NCBI GenBank assembly: GCA_030295235.1
Contig: AP026133.1
Span: 558,001 to 622,000, forward strand
From: Fistulifera solaris
Lineage: Eukaryota > Bacillariophyta > Bacillariophyceae > Naviculales > Stauroneidaceae
Direction: 5' to 3'
DNA: 64,000 bases
In this document: positions 22,296-33,034 of the stretch, piece after piece
How the letters are laid out: each line of letters opens with the position of its first letter
Numbering within the stretch: position 1 is the stretch's first letter
Position numbers and translations under genes: made by a program
Notes under the pieces: model-generated
The model's database searches: none
The model's input: only the letters and a program-made list of their open reading frames with translations
What the model was told of the DNA's origin: nothing

Positions 22296-23834
22296 TTAAA
22301 GAATGGTGGAATCCGAGGTATCCTCTTTGTCAAAATCGTGCATGACAATCGTATTGTCGGCACCATCACTGACGATTCGAGCACCATCAGTCCATATGGA
22401 GTTCAGCCACACCTTGTATCCCACAAACTGGTATAAGAACGTCATTCCATCGACGTCCCAAACGCGCACACTAGAATCCTGCCCGCCGCTTACAACAATA
22501 CCTGGGCGAGGACTGGAGAGACTACGCACAGAGGCAAGATGCCTGGATTCATATGCCTTGAGTGGTTTGAGAAATGGCCTTTTGGTGTCCACATTACCAA
22601 ACTCATCCAACCTGAGACGCTGCTGGAATAGGCTACCATCATTGCCACCACATACGATCGAGTATTGCTGAGTTCCTGTATTCTTTCCGCCAGTTTCGCT
22701 GTGGGCTACAAATGCACATGACTGAATAAATGCATTGGAAGACTTGCGTTCCATCGAGTCAAAAGGAGGAGTGAAGGAAGCAAGGGGCTGTCCACTTTCA
22801 TCATCTTCTAGTGAAATGAGTTCCACTTTTCCATAGGCAGTGCTCGCCACAGCGCATCCGAGCTCCGAATCAACATGCATGGCTACTAATGCGGCACTGA
22901 GCTTCCACGAATATTCCGGACTCTTGTGCAAAGCCAAGGGAAGTTCGTCGTCCAAGGGATAGCCCTGCACATGACCATCCGCAGTTCCTACCCAGAGATA
23001 CTCATCGTCCAGTTGCAATGCCACAACGAGAACTCCCTCGAGAGATTCCATCGACCCTTGGGAAACCAGTTGTTTTGAATCGGGATCATAGCCCCATAGC
23101 TGTACTCCACCACCTATATTTTCGTATCAGTAGATGATTCGCTTTGAGACTCATTTCGTTTCTCACAGATTGCACGGTTTGATCTTACACGCATAGTAGT
23201 CTGTCATTCCATTTCACAACTCACCTCGATCAGCCGAGCAAATTCTCGACCCCGAAAATGCCACTGCCAGTGTACCCCCGCCATCGAACGAGCCATACAA
23301 GAGACGTAGCGTCTGCTCCAAGTCGGCAGGAGACGCGAATGCTTCATCCGAATCGTCACTTTGTTGCTCGATCTCTGGTTTCAGATTGCTGGCAAGAACT
23401 TCTCCCGTTTCCAGATGAGTGACGTATAAATATCCTCGCGCACTACCACACACAGCTAGCGGGTAATCCACATCGAGTCTACGAACCCAGTCTGGTAAAA
23501 CGACGGCCACTTTGGAGGAACATGTAGCATTCTTCCACCGCGAAATTCTTTGTTCTTCTTGTTCGTCGAGTTGCGAAGCACGAGCTTTGAGACTTTCAAT
23601 CCATCTGGCCGAGTTACTACTGTCATCATCATTTCTCGATAAATTATCCTCTGGACTGTATCCCAAGCGCGTGCTTGGTTTCCGATGACCCTTCCATTCG
23701 GAATCCGTTGGGAATCGTCGGGTTGAGAACGTCGACCACGGTGCACGGCTGCGTTGAGGGACATTCACTTGGAAACTATCCGTCAACAAGAAAGCGTGCG
23801 CCGCTAATAAAATACCCCGTGTCAGTAAAATCAT
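22296..23834 (-). CDS. WD40-repeat protein with signal peptide
   Basis: Exon 1 23834-23225, intron 23114-23224 (111 nt, GTGAGT..TAG), exon 2 23113-22296; 475 residues. The start is MILLTRGILLAAHAFLL, a signal peptide with an HAF context, suggesting entry to the secretory route or plastid. WD-like blades are visible from about residue 115: WVRRLDVDYPLAVCGSARG, LWVGTADGHVQGY, SIVCGGNDGSLF, GIVVSGGQDSSVRVWDVDG and ARIVSDGADNTIVMHDF. Blades near the C-terminus are the most canonical, with GGQDSSVRVWD. A beta-propeller scaffold; the partner is unknown. No cofactor or catalytic motif is seen. Confidence 0.78.
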
Positions 23835-24337
23835 TATTGATAATCGTTTTTTCTTCTTTTCGATTGCAGACAAATACAATGATCCGCATAAGAACAGTCG
23901 ACCAGCTCACAGAAATTCAACCGAGCGTTTGGTGTTTGGTTTCCTTTCGGAATTCCGACATCACCCTACTTTTTGTTCAATTCAATTTGTCCGGTATTGA
24001 AGGAACAAGTTCTGCGATATTTGAATAGAAAGCACAAATGTCTGATCACACGTTTCTTAGTATAAGAAGATTGGCCATAGAAAAGTGACGAGCATTCGCG
24101 TTAAACTCCTTAATCATACTACGTACTAAATTAACGGATGACAAAGAGGGTAACTTTTTACAGAAACGTTGTGGAGTAGAGTTGTTGTTATTAGTCGAAA
24201 CAAAAACAGTGCGACTACAGTGTCGAGAGCGCACCATGTTGAAAAAATGAGTGCAAGCATCAGCCTCATCAGTTGAATACCAGGTACGGAGAAGTCATTG
24301 CTGTTCAGTTTTATCGTGTAAAAACGCCACAGCTACA
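23835..24337. other. intergenic region
   Basis: About 500 bases upstream of the WD40 gene (minus) and of the plus-strand reading frame at 24338. No clear gene. Confidence 0.35.
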
Positions 24338-24925
24338 ATGCAGAAACAACAACAAGAGATATTCGTCTTGTCCAATGAAGAGGAAACTGAAGAAGGAAAA
24401 AGTGATAACAAAGAAAACACTTTCACGCCGAACCTCAGCATTGGAAAACACTCTCCCTCACAGCATCGCTTTGATAGAATGTGAGACCAACTCGAATTTC
24501 AACTTAAAGACCGCTTTCAAAGCCCAACTGAATTGAAAAAGGGATTTGTCCAAGTTGGAGATAGGCATGGCTTTTTGGTGAGAAGGGAAGGCATGTCAAT
24601 TGTCTGCAACAGTGCAACCCCGAGCTCAGATGCGATTGCCCTTCTAAAATATCTTGCACGTTTCGCACTCATCCAAGGAACCAAATCAAAGTACCCGGAC
24701 AAGATTCACATTACTTCCATTTGTGCTACTCATGGCAATAGTTGTAATCCGGACGATCAACAACAACTAGAGCATTGTATTCAAGCTTCCGGTGCGATAA
24801 TAGACCGGACTTCAGAAGCCGTGTGGAAGGCGGTCGATCTGGCAAACAAGACCGATGTAAGTGCGAAAGATCTCCGCAACCATACTGCAGCCTGCAGTGC
24901 GCAAGAACTACGTGTTGACATTTGA
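24338..24925 (+). pseudogene. possible MULE/FAR1-type DNA-binding relic with one in-frame TGA
   Basis: From ATG 24338 one frame runs to 24925 except for a single TGA at 24482-24484. The first 48 residues are polar and acidic. After the TGA comes FQSPTELKKGFVQVGDRHGF, then VCNSA, KYPDKIHITSICATHGNSC and KTDVSAKDLRN. The layout (F.S..EL..GF then Cys, then a C..H..C group) resembles the N-terminal WRKY-like zinc-binding part of Mutator-like transposases and FAR1 proteins. No transposase core or terminal repeats are seen. It may be a fragment of a DNA transposon, a domesticated gene, or a gene with selenocysteine at TGA. The first is my preferred reading at low confidence. Confidence 0.35.
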
Positions 24926-25067
24926 CATTACCAAACATTGCTAACTTTCGGCAGTGGGTCAAAAGGATTGAAACGGTAACCAGGAGGACATCATTGAACC
25001 GAACGAAGTACACGGATATGGCTTGGTGATACATCGCATAAGACGCTTAAGAACTAGAAATTTTTAG

Positions 25068-26124
25068 TTATTTCTTTTTACCAAACAAGACTTCCTCAAA
25101 TTGCTTCCACAAGATACTAAACAGGATACCCTGCAATCCGTTGGCCAAAATTTTGGTTTCCAATCCACGAAAGAACAAGCCCTGTACACCCGACTCTTGC
25201 AAGACATTCTTGACGACTTGCACGTACGTCAGTTGCTCTGGATGGGACTGTTTATAGACTTTGACGACACGAATAGAGTTCGAACAAGTATCCGAGATGG
25301 CCGACGAGCAGAAACCCAAGAGTGCGCGGCGACCCAGCTCGGCCAATTGGGTGTCTTGTTTCGGAATTTTTTCCGACAGGTAGTTGTAGGTGGCAAACCA
25401 CTAGAGATGGAGAAATGACGGATGAGAAAGACAGTAAAGAAAAGGACGCAAAAACATGACAAACAAGCATTTACGTACCGGATAATGTCCAACAAACGTC
25501 GCACTAGCTGCAGCCAACGATCCGTTGTATAACGTGAACACGCCATTCAATTTGATTTTATCCACAACCGATGAGAATTTTCCGGTAACCTGCATCGTTG
25601 TCTTTACGGTATCGACTGGCATGAGGAAAATACGGAACAGAGCAGCCGCTCCACTGGCCGCCATGGTCTTGACACCGACATTGAGGTCCTTGGTCGACTC
25701 GAGACCATTGAGAGCGGTTAAAACACCGGTATTGGCCGCTGTATCACCGAAACGACTCAGCGGACCTTGAATCAAAGCAGGAAGCACACCACGGTAGAAG
25801 CGAGGAATACCTCCATCGGCATACAGCGTTCGGAGTGCCGTGGGGAAAGTAGTTCCATTGCGATATTGATAGTTGATCTATAGAAAAGGAGAGAAAGAAA
25901 AAGTGCAAAAAACACAATGATGAAAGAATTGAGGCAAATCAAACTTCTTTGTCAGCAAAGTGATAGCAAACGGAGACTCACGGTGGTTCGCATCCACATG
26001 AGAGCACCGACGTTAGCACCATAGCAATGGCTCCGGCCGTTCCTCCACGCAGAGCACTGGCGGCCGCCTTGTTCATCACTTGCGAGAAACTCAGCACCTC
26101 CTCTTTTTTCGAAGCGTCCGTCAT
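25068..26124 (-). CDS. mitochondrial carrier family (SLC25) protein
   Basis: Three exons on the minus strand: 26124-25982, 25877-25479 and 25400-25068; introns 25878-25981 (104 nt) and 25401-25478 (78 nt), both GT-AG. Evidence of family: FRIFLMPVDTVKTTMQVTG, which carries the PxDxxK signature of the matrix gate; FYRGVLPALIQGPLSRFGDT; LYNGSLAAASATFVGHYPWF; and GLFFRGLETKILANGLQG. About six membrane helices in three repeats; the first and third signature motifs are weaker. One base appears missing near 26017 in exon 1, where a GG would give GAIAMVANVGALMWMRTT; corrected length is 291 residues. The substrate cannot be told from the sequence. Location is the mitochondrial inner membrane or possibly another organelle. 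Confidence 0.8.
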
Positions 26125-26429
26125 TTTCTACTTGAAGATTGTTAACTCTTGAAAATGAAAATGTCTCTTTCAGGATTGGTAACAATGATGACGAAGATGA
26201 AGGAAGGGCGCAATGAACTTTATTGTTGTTCATCGTCAAATAAAGACGGCACAAGGCGATGTTGTCGATGAAATTGACCCAGGACGGCGCATATTAGAGT
26301 CAATAGAACAGTGGGAAGCTAAATAGCAAACGTCATCCATTTCCAAACGACCGTTCAACCTGTGCGTGGAGCGTGGAGGAATGAATTTCGTGCATGGTGT
26401 CTGTCTGCGCTCGGCTTAGTTTACTGTGG

Positions 26430-26480
26430 CCCAAATTGTAGTATCAACTTACCCACGACTGGATTTTTAGTCATGAGGCA
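26430..26480 (-). repeat. dispersed hairpin repeat, inverted copy 1
   Basis: Contains ACTGTGGCCCAAATTG followed about 20 bases on by CACGACTGGATTTTTAGTCATGAG shown here in parts (CACGACTG and AGTCATGAG), an imperfect inverted repeat. Related in opposite orientation to copies at 47.4, 47.6, 53.7 and 57.4 kb. Confidence 0.45.
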
Positions 26481-26639
26481 TTCATGGCTCTTTTAGGCAA
26501 GCGGCCTTGTTCTTGTTTATACTTTGAAATTCTACAACTAGGTTGTCGGAATGCAGCGCTAGCCATACTTGACATTTTTTCATTACGATTTTTACCCATC
26601 AATGCTGTCAGATGTCAGATGGTTCCGGCGCTTCGTCGT

Positions 26640-26690
26640 TTCACTGTGGCCCAAACTGCTGGTTCTAGGCACCACGACTGATTTCAGTCA
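26640..26690 (-). repeat. dispersed hairpin repeat, inverted copy 2
   Basis: CACTGTGGCCCAAACTG followed by CACGACTGATTTCAGTCACG, an inverted repeat with an 8-bp arm. It matches the stretch at 26430-26480 in order and spacing. Confidence 0.45.
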
Positions 26691-26894
26691 CGTTCTGCTG
26701 CGTTTTCGTGTTTTGTTGAAAATTGAAACACATCAGAAGCATTTATTTTTGACAATAACATAATATCGAATTGCCTATCAACACAAGTTAAATAGAATTT
26801 GTGTGATGTTGGATACGCATCGATATTTACCAGTCAATCGATCAGTCATCTTCAAAACAGCAAGGAACGTTTATTATTTTGCGAAAGGAGTTTG

Positions 26895-27581
26895 ATGACT
26901 GTCGCCCAACGACACCAGTTCTCTCTTATCTTGGCCATGTTGTGGAGGTTATTAATTGCGAGAGGAACAGTAGCTTTTTCGACCGCCGCTAATCCTCTTC
27001 TCAAGTCTTCACCCCATTTCTTCCGTGTCACTGGAAACGGCTGGTTAGTAAGGCTGCAACGTACCGCTTTTCTTCTCTCCGAACGAAGCGATTCCTTGAA
27101 TTTCCGCTTGTATTCGAGTACAACCCCTCGCAACAACAACAATGGCAGCAACAATCACGACAATTGGAAAGTTCCCGAATACATTGATATTCCCGAGGAA
27201 AACTTGGATTTCTCGTTTGTTCGATCTTCTGGTGCCGGCGGTCAAAATGTGAACAAAGTCAATTCGCAAGTCCAGCTCCGACTAAACGTAAACGAAGCCT
27301 ATTGGATCCCATACGAAGTGCGACAACGACTGATGCAGCAACAAGCCAATCGGATCAGTAAGGAAGGTGTGTTGACGATTGCGGCACAAGAGCATCGCAC
27401 ACAAGTGGCCAATCGCAAGGCCGCCATACAAAAATTACGCGACATGTTGTTGCAGGCGTGGCCTCGACCCAAAGAGCGGCGTATACGTCAGGGTATTTCG
27501 ATCAAAACAAAAGAGCAACGCAAAGAATTTAAACGTCGAAGGAGTGATGTGAAAGCAGGAAGAAAAAAGGTCGATTTTTGA
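26895..27581 (+). CDS. ICT1-type peptidyl-tRNA hydrolase / class I release factor domain
   Basis: 228 residues from ATG 26895 (an alternative ATG is 26937). The conserved GGQ motif is in FSFVRSSGAGGQNVNKVNSQ, which is diagnostic of class I release factors, and there is no stop-codon recognition domain. The C-terminus is strongly basic (RRSDVKAGRKKVDF), like mitochondrial ICT1/MRPL58 and bacterial ArfB, whose tail probes the empty mRNA channel. The N-terminal about 90 residues are basic, Ser-rich and low in acids, consistent with an organelle transit sequence. It hydrolyses peptidyl-tRNA on stalled organellar ribosomes. Frame intact. Confidence 0.87.
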   Translation: MTVAQRHQFSLILAMLWRLLIARGTVAFSTAANPLLKSSPHFFRVTGNGWLVRLQRTAFLLSERSDSLNFRLYSSTTPRNNNNGSNNHDNWKVPEYIDIPEENLDFSFVRSSGAGGQNVNKVNSQVQLRLNVNEAYWIPYEVRQRLMQQQANRISKEGVLTIAAQEHRTQVANRKAAIQKLRDMLLQAWPRPKERRIRQGISIKTKEQRKEFKRRRSDVKAGRKKVDF

Positions 27582-27772
27582 ATCACATTGATACTGTGTT
27601 GTTCAATCAACTCGCAAATGATTAAGCTAAGTAAATTGTTCTATTAAGCATATTAGTCATAAATATCAAATCAACTTCCATCATTGGACTTACTTCTCTG
27701 TTCTAAGCTTAAGTCGTTAAGTATCCGCAGCACAAGTAAATCTCTCACTCTTCCAGAATGAACACGCCATTC

Positions 27773-28285
27773 TTATTGAGTTTTCTTAGATGAATTCGTA
27801 TGAGTAGGCGTAGCTGTCGCCGTCATCCACAGCAACCATAGCGGAATCGCCAAGTACGGGAAATACAAACTGGTCAAGAGCACACGTTCCGTAAATGTCG
27901 CCACATGTTCCGATGCCCAAAACGATGTCAAGATCGGTACCAACGTTGTCGATGTATGTGCTCCGTAGGCGATACACGCGGACCGAAAGCCATCGGGATA
28001 CGTCGTCTGGTCAGATTGACTAAGATAATAGACCGCGACACAGAAGAATGGTAATTGAAAGCATAATTCTAGAACCACCAAGGACTGAAACCACAACAGG
28101 TTGCGAGCGTTGCCCATGAGAGGATCGTTGAATGTGGCGACTTCAAATTCTCCCAAATCAATCAAACATTGAGGAAAGAATGAAAGAGGAATGACAGCTT
28201 GTCCATCCAGGCCAAGGGTAAAGATAATGTGGGAAGCAAAGAATCCGAGAAGTATCAGACGAGTTGTGCCAGTGAATGCGTCCAT
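27773..28285 (-). CDS. EXPERA-domain membrane protein (TMEM97/sigma-2-receptor-like)
   Basis: 170 residues with four hydrophobic segments at roughly 8-28, 58-85, 100-120 and 135-155. It matches the EXPERA layout: a lumenal FFPQCLIDL-like loop after helix 1, a central NARNLLWFQSLVVLELCFQL helix with the conserved E, and a final YLAIPLWLLW helix. The tail KKTQ places a dilysine near the C-terminus, suggesting ER residence. TMEM97, EBP and TM6SF proteins of this fold bind sterols or regulate cholesterol handling; sterol isomerase activity would need the EBP catalytic residues, which are not clearly present. The role is therefore inferred as sterol or lipid binding. Confidence 0.78.
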   Translation of the reverse strand: MDAFTGTTRLILLGFFASHIIFTLGLDGQAVIPLSFFPQCLIDLGEFEVATFNDPLMGNARNLLWFQSLVVLELCFQLPFFCVAVYYLSQSDQTTYPDGFRSACIAYGAHTSTTLVPILTSFWASEHVATFTERVLLTSLYFPYLAIPLWLLWMTATATPTHTNSSKKTQ

Positions 28286-28595
28286 GGAGCTTCGGTCGCT
28301 TTTGTAAAAGAATTGCTTTGAAGTGAGTGGGTATTAAGACTAAGAAAGAAGGACTATGGATTGTTATTCAATACGATAAGCGATTGCTAATAATAAAAGT
28401 GGGAAATTGTGGATCGTCCGTCGTCGGATTTACTACGTGCAACTCCTTGCGACTAGCTAGGGGGGGGAGACAAACATGATGGCTTTATCTCAAAGTTCCA
28501 TCTAACCGCCGATCGCAAAAGGTTGATTTTCTTTATCCCTGAAAAACTAGAAAAACTATGGAGTGCAAACACAGGTTAATACTCTTTACTTCCAT
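28286..28595. other. intergenic region
   Basis: 310 bases between two minus-strand genes. A G8 run lies near 28462. Nothing else recognised. Confidence 0.4.
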
Positions 28596-29724
28596 TTAAT
28601 AGAAAACGCGCTGTTTACTCCGAATGCGACCGCGACAGATGGGGCATTGGGTGCGGACCGATCCAACACAGGAATCGCAAAGGCAAAGGTGTCCACACGG
28701 GATCAAAACGTTATTGGATCGCCGGCTCTGACAGACGACACACTCCGCAGCAGTAAAATTGGCATCCTCCTTCCAACGCAAAAAGCCTTCCACGTGGGCG
28801 CTCGAAACTTCCACAACACCACCTTCTCCAAGACCATTGGTCGTATCAACGACAAAAAGACTTTTTCCGTGTGCCACTCCTGAGAGAAGTGACACCATGA
28901 AGGACGCTCGACGGATGTTGAACTAGTGAGCCCACGGGCCGTTCCGGCACGTGGAGAACATCGTTAACGAAATAGACAAGACGACCGCCTGCATACTTCG
29001 AAGGGTCATTTAAGGCAATTTGCGATGTGCTGGTGGCATAGGGACCGTCACAGTGAAAGTTGATACAGGCATTGGTCGGACCATTTGTCATGCGAAGAGC
29101 TACTTTGGACCCGTCCCTTTTCGACACTTGTCGAAAAGCAAGTCGAAGTTTGGCTAATACGGAATTGGTGTATCTCCTTGATGAGCATACTCAAGAAGTT
29201 GCTTGAACTGCTCATCTGGGATCACGAGGCGCATGTCCACGCGATTGGGCGAAGCATCTGACTCGGTTGCTTCCCACATATAGTCGAGGAAGCTAGAGAT
29301 TAGCTCACATTGATCTGCGGTCAAAATTCCAGCATCTTGCTGATAGCAAAATGTGGTGCATAGACCTGCTCCCTCACTTTCGGCCTTTCTGCGAAGCAGA
29401 TCAAGGGGAATAGGTTCATTAGAACGTTGTTCATCCGTCAACATCAAATAGCGAATCAGGGGGGTCAGAAGGGTCGTTGTACGTAAAGGTGCTGATCATT
29501 CCACGCAACCTCAATACCAAATGAATGGTTGACCCTTCTGTGATATTGTAAGAAGCTAAAGTACATCCATCCTCAAGTTGTTTTCCTGCAAAAATGATAC
29601 GTTGTTGGTCTACGAGGATTCCTTCTGTTTCGGCTATCAGTATCTTCGTCGTTGCAACAATATCACGCTGATTAACGCAGATAGATAGTGTCTTTCCTGT
29701 TGATGTCTTGACGTAGATCTTCAT
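28596..29724 (-). CDS. ubiquitin / 2OG-Fe(II) oxygenase / RING finger fusion protein
   Basis: One locus with three domains. (1) Residues 1-75: ubiquitin with R42, I44, G47, K48, H68, V70 and LRLRG retained but residue 76 is Met, so it ends RGM and should not be processed. Lys 29, 33 and 63 are replaced. (2) About 90-275: 2-oxoglutarate oxygenase, with HxD in NFHCDGPYA, distal His in [10 protein letters not shown] and Arg in RSGTRKSLFVVD. (3) C-terminal C3HC4 RING from CVVC to CPICRGRI with PCGH. Frame breaks at G6 29459-29464 (one extra), near 29157 (one missing) and T5 28862-28866 (one extra); corrected length is 375. It probably hydroxylates a protein and attaches ubiquitin to the same target (inference). 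Confidence 0.82.
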
Positions 29725-30114
29725 GGTCTCTTATTCTTCTCCTTGCAAAGCAAATAATCTCTTACCAGGTACCGGTACCGGTACCGGTAGCAGGTATTGT
29801 AACACCGAGCTACTTTGTATTCTGCCGTGTGTGCTTTTCAAAGATAATGGCTTCTTTGCTTTTTTCTGCTCAAGTCGTGTGAGGAAAAAACCTGTGTACA
29901 CTTTGTAGTGTATACCCGCCTACGACCGACGTCAAAAAGTACCACGTTAGTCTGTCCATCATCAGAATTAATGGGCAATACCGGTACGAGAGTCGAGCGC
30001 TTTTCGGAGCCCCGTAGAATGATCAAATACTTGTACTTGCAATTTGCAACGAAACTTCCGACCTACTTGTATTTGATAATAGATCATTGCTTAGCGAGAC
30101 GAAAAACCATTAAC
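29725..30114. other. divergent promoter region with GTACCG repeat
   Basis: 390 bases between two divergent genes. At 29769-29790 the hexamer GTACCG is repeated three times within a larger near-palindrome starting CCAGGTACCGG. Apart from that nothing is recognised. Confidence 0.5.
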
Positions 30115-30789
30115 ATGCTGAGCAACCGTCTACGTCAAATACAACGCCAAAGCATTCGGGCTTTCAATTCCGAGGCAAAAATTTGGAATGTTTACCTTTC
30201 GGGTGAGTCGAGCTAAAGTCATTTTTGGGCAGCATGTCTTTGCCAAAGCAAGCAACTCACGTCAATGCCTTCTTTGCTCTGCCAACATCAGGCGAGATTC
30301 ATTCCGACTGGAGAAGTGTCATTGCGGAAGGACTGCAAAAGAAAAAATCTGCCCGTGCGACTAACTTCGCCGAACCTCATTCATGAAGACAGCGACGATT
30401 GTGGTGCCATCATTCTTGGTATGCAAGAAGAGCGGCCAAGCTGGGATCGATTGGGAGCGAGAATGAATGATATTCGTAACAAAACCTTGCTGTCCCAAGC
30501 TGATATCGTTGTGGTGCGCTTTGGAGACAAATACCGTCAATGGAATGCCGCATTTGATGCCGGGTATGCGGCGGCCTTGGGCAAACCTTTGATTACGTTG
30601 CATCCACCGGAAATTTCGCATATGCTCAAAGAAGTCAATGCTTCTGCTAATGTTGTCTGTGAAGAGCCAGAACAAGTAGTACAAACACTGGCTTATGTTA
30701 TTTTGGGAGAGTTACCTACAACACCAAAAGATGGCGATCGTTTTGTACCCATTGCCGATCGACTCGGCAAGGGAAATCCGAATCCGTAA
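30115..30789 (+). CDS. YtoQ family protein
   Basis: Exon 1 30115-30202 and exon 2 30292-30789 (intron 89 nt, GTGAGT..CAG). Splicing joins WNVYLSG to EIHSDWRSVIAEGLQKKN, which is the family's N-terminal signature. Then come EDSDDCGAIILGMQEERPSW, QADIVVVRFGDKYRQWNAAF and DAGYAAALGKPLITLHPPE. The fold resembles nucleoside 2-deoxyribosyltransferase, and related families act on nucleosides, but YtoQ itself has no proven activity. One frame break at A6 30342-30347: five A restores the reading and gives 194 residues. The first about 20 residues are basic and Gln/Ser-rich, fitting a mitochondrial presequence. Confidence 0.85.
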
Positions 30790-30828
30790 ATGCCACAATA
30801 TAATCTACATGCGATCAAGAATCTCTTT

Positions 30829-32057
30829 TTAAATGATTTCCATCCAGTCACCTCCCTCGCCACCTTGATCGTGGGCAGAATATTCCAAGATTCGAGCCAA
30901 CCAATCGGAAAAGAAGTCCATCCCCAACCAGTTGAGTGCTTCTAATTCTACTTTAAACTGCCGCATCTGACGAAGTTCTTCGATACGCCTATCGGGATCT
31001 TCTGCTGTAGCAATCCACCCGTGTGTTCCGCTGAGTAGATGTCCTTCCAATCGCTGCTCGTCAACTTCCGTCAATTCTTGAAAAACCTGCCTCGGCAAGG
31101 CTCTCCCCTCTCGTTCGAGCTGTTCAATTTGACACGGTCGCAATCCAATCCACTTCATTGGGACACCTACGTTGCTACTACGACGACTTTCTTGATAATT
31201 GTGCAACACCATGACCCCGAACGGATTACTATCACACACTCCGTATACTGGCAAACGGAGTACCCGATGCAAATGATGGACGCAAGCACGCGTTGCCAAG
31301 TCAGGAAAACCACGACCTGTCACAATGACACAAGGATACCGCTCAAAAAAGCGATCTTCGGACAAGCGTTTGTAAATTCCTTCTTTTCAACTACCAGAAT
31401 GCATTTTGCCGCGACCGTGGATATATCAAAGTTCAAACGCTGACCCAGCCATTCACTGCCAATGGTTGCACCTTGTATGGATTGCAGGTGCCGTCCATCC
31501 AAGACGCAAATGCCATCTTGCAGTAATTGCACATCACCCGTCCACCATCCCCGCGGCGATGCATGCAATCCCATGGCATGTCGAGGAACTCCCAACAGCT
31601 CGACTGCGTCCCAAATAGCGGCGCAGCATTCCTTGAAAGAAAAAAGTAGGGACATGGCAAGACATGATCATCATTTGTAAGCGATGCAGATTGTGCGCAG
31701 CCAACAAAAAGACACAACAAACCACTTCCACGGTTCCAAACTGACCTTGTGCGAACGAAAATGCGTGACATAAAAATAGTATACTTCACGCGTGGTTGTA
31801 GTACGGTTCGCTAGCAAAAGAGCATGACAATAAGAGAGCACTAACACAATGTTGGTGAAAGTGCGACATTGATTCCATTGACCAAATGCTTTGGCGATGC
31901 CGTTTCCTTTCAAGGCGGGGATTCGATTTTCGTCCAATTGATTCACTATATCATGAATCAACCTTTCGATTCGTGAAATGACAGTATCGGGTGTAACGTC
32001 TTCTTCGGACTCTTCATGGTTGACGTTCAATGACGCATCATCGACTTCGTTCGCCAT
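30829..32057 (-). CDS. SPO11: SPO11 meiotic topoisomerase VIA-like protein
   Basis: Exon 1 32057-31746, intron 31632-31745 (114 nt), exon 2 31631-30829; 371 residues after one correction near 31379 (a missing G in the minus-strand reading). The catalytic tyrosine region TREVYYFYVTHF is seen in exon 1 (winged-helix 5Y-CAP domain). The Toprim domain shows CILVVEKKGIYKRL with its metal-binding Glu, VIVTGRGFPDLATR, and GVCDSNPFG with the metal-binding Asp. The DxNPFG form matches plant SPO11-1 and SPO11-2 rather than archaeal TopoVIA. SPO11 makes the double-strand breaks that start meiotic recombination, working as a dimer with a TopVIB-like partner. Confidence 0.88.
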
Positions 32058-32791
32058 GTTTGCGGGACCGGACTCCTCTTGTTATGGATCGCTTGAAGTG
32101 ATTGCGATCCCTTTCAATCGATATCTTGCTATTAGTTTGACGAAAGTGAGTAGGAAATTAAATACAATGACTAATAAACGATTAATATCCAAGAGAATGA
32201 AAACGACGGATGCTCTCCATGGACGAGAAAATCATTTTTTGTTGCGAGAGATGGTTGTGTTGTCGATTTTCGGTCACGTTCCGACACCTACACGAGTTAC
32301 TCCCTATGAGCTCTCGATACTTTTTGTCTATACGGCGAGACTAATTATCTATAAGTAGGAAATTTAGCATTTAATTAATTTCGATGCAAAAGACAGCAAA
32401 GATAATATCATCTGCTGACCAGATTTATGTGTTGTAGTGATAGAGCGGAGGAGTGTTTCTACTCCAGTGTCTCCTGTTTTCAATTGCAACAAAAAAAACA
32501 TGTAAGTTAACAGAATGAAAGAAAAATGTTACGATCCACGTGATGTACAAGTCCACAAAGAAAGAAAAAGTACTCGATAGGTGTTTCGAACATGTTGCTT
32601 CTTCTTGCATACCAATTTGTGCACCAGAGCCATGATAATAAGTGCAACCTTTCGGCCGTCGACACTGGCTGGGATGCAAATTATGCTGACTACTTTGTTC
32701 AGCACAAAGCTCGCTTACCATGAGAAAAAGAAAGCCGCTGGTCGAAATCTGAAAAAGATCACAAGCGTCTTCCGCGACAGAGATATGATAA
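32058..32791. other. intergenic region
   Basis: 734 bases upstream of SPO11 and downstream of the small membrane protein gene. Open frames here are on the opposite strand to sparse composition and show no family. Nothing supported. Confidence 0.35.
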
Positions 32792-33034
32792 TCACGTGTG
32801 ATTGTGTTGACAATATCCTTCGCACTCTTTGCAGTAATTTTGACACATGCTGTGACAATCGAGATCATCGAATTCATAGGGAGGTGCAAACGCAATGGCC
32901 GAGGCAGCCAGTGCCGTTCCCACAAACATGAGTCCCAGAGGAGTGTGCGTTACGGGGGCGTGCACGGGATGATGAAGCGTCGCAAACCCGTGAGCATCCA
33001 CGGGGAGCTTACGGAGTACGTTGTTGAAGATCAT
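32792..33034 (-). CDS. small single-pass protein with Cys tail (hypothetical)
   Basis: 80 residues from ATG 33034. The N-terminus is basic-amphipathic (MIFNNVLRKLPVDAHGF), followed by a His-rich stretch, one membrane helix (LGLMFVGTALAASAIAF) and a C-terminal tail with six Cys spaced C-x3-C-x3-C-x2-C-x3-C (CHSMCQNYCKECEGYC). The size and layout fit a nuclear-encoded small subunit of a mitochondrial inner-membrane complex, but I do not recognise the family. It could also be a spurious frame. Confidence 0.4.
   Translation of the reverse strand: MIFNNVLRKLPVDAHGFATLHHPVHAPVTHTPLGLMFVGTALAASAIAFAPPYEFDDLDCHSMCQNYCKECEGYCQHNHT

Larger units (their letters stand above)
26128..26894. other. divergent intergenic region with repeat pair
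   Basis: 767 bases between the carrier gene (minus) and the release-factor gene (plus). It contains two similar stretches at about 26430-26480 and 26640-26690 (separate entries). No gene seen. Confidence 0.5.

Noticed and set aside
28455-28475. G run as a possible G-quadruplex
   Set aside because: Only a single run of eight G is present; no three further runs nearby.
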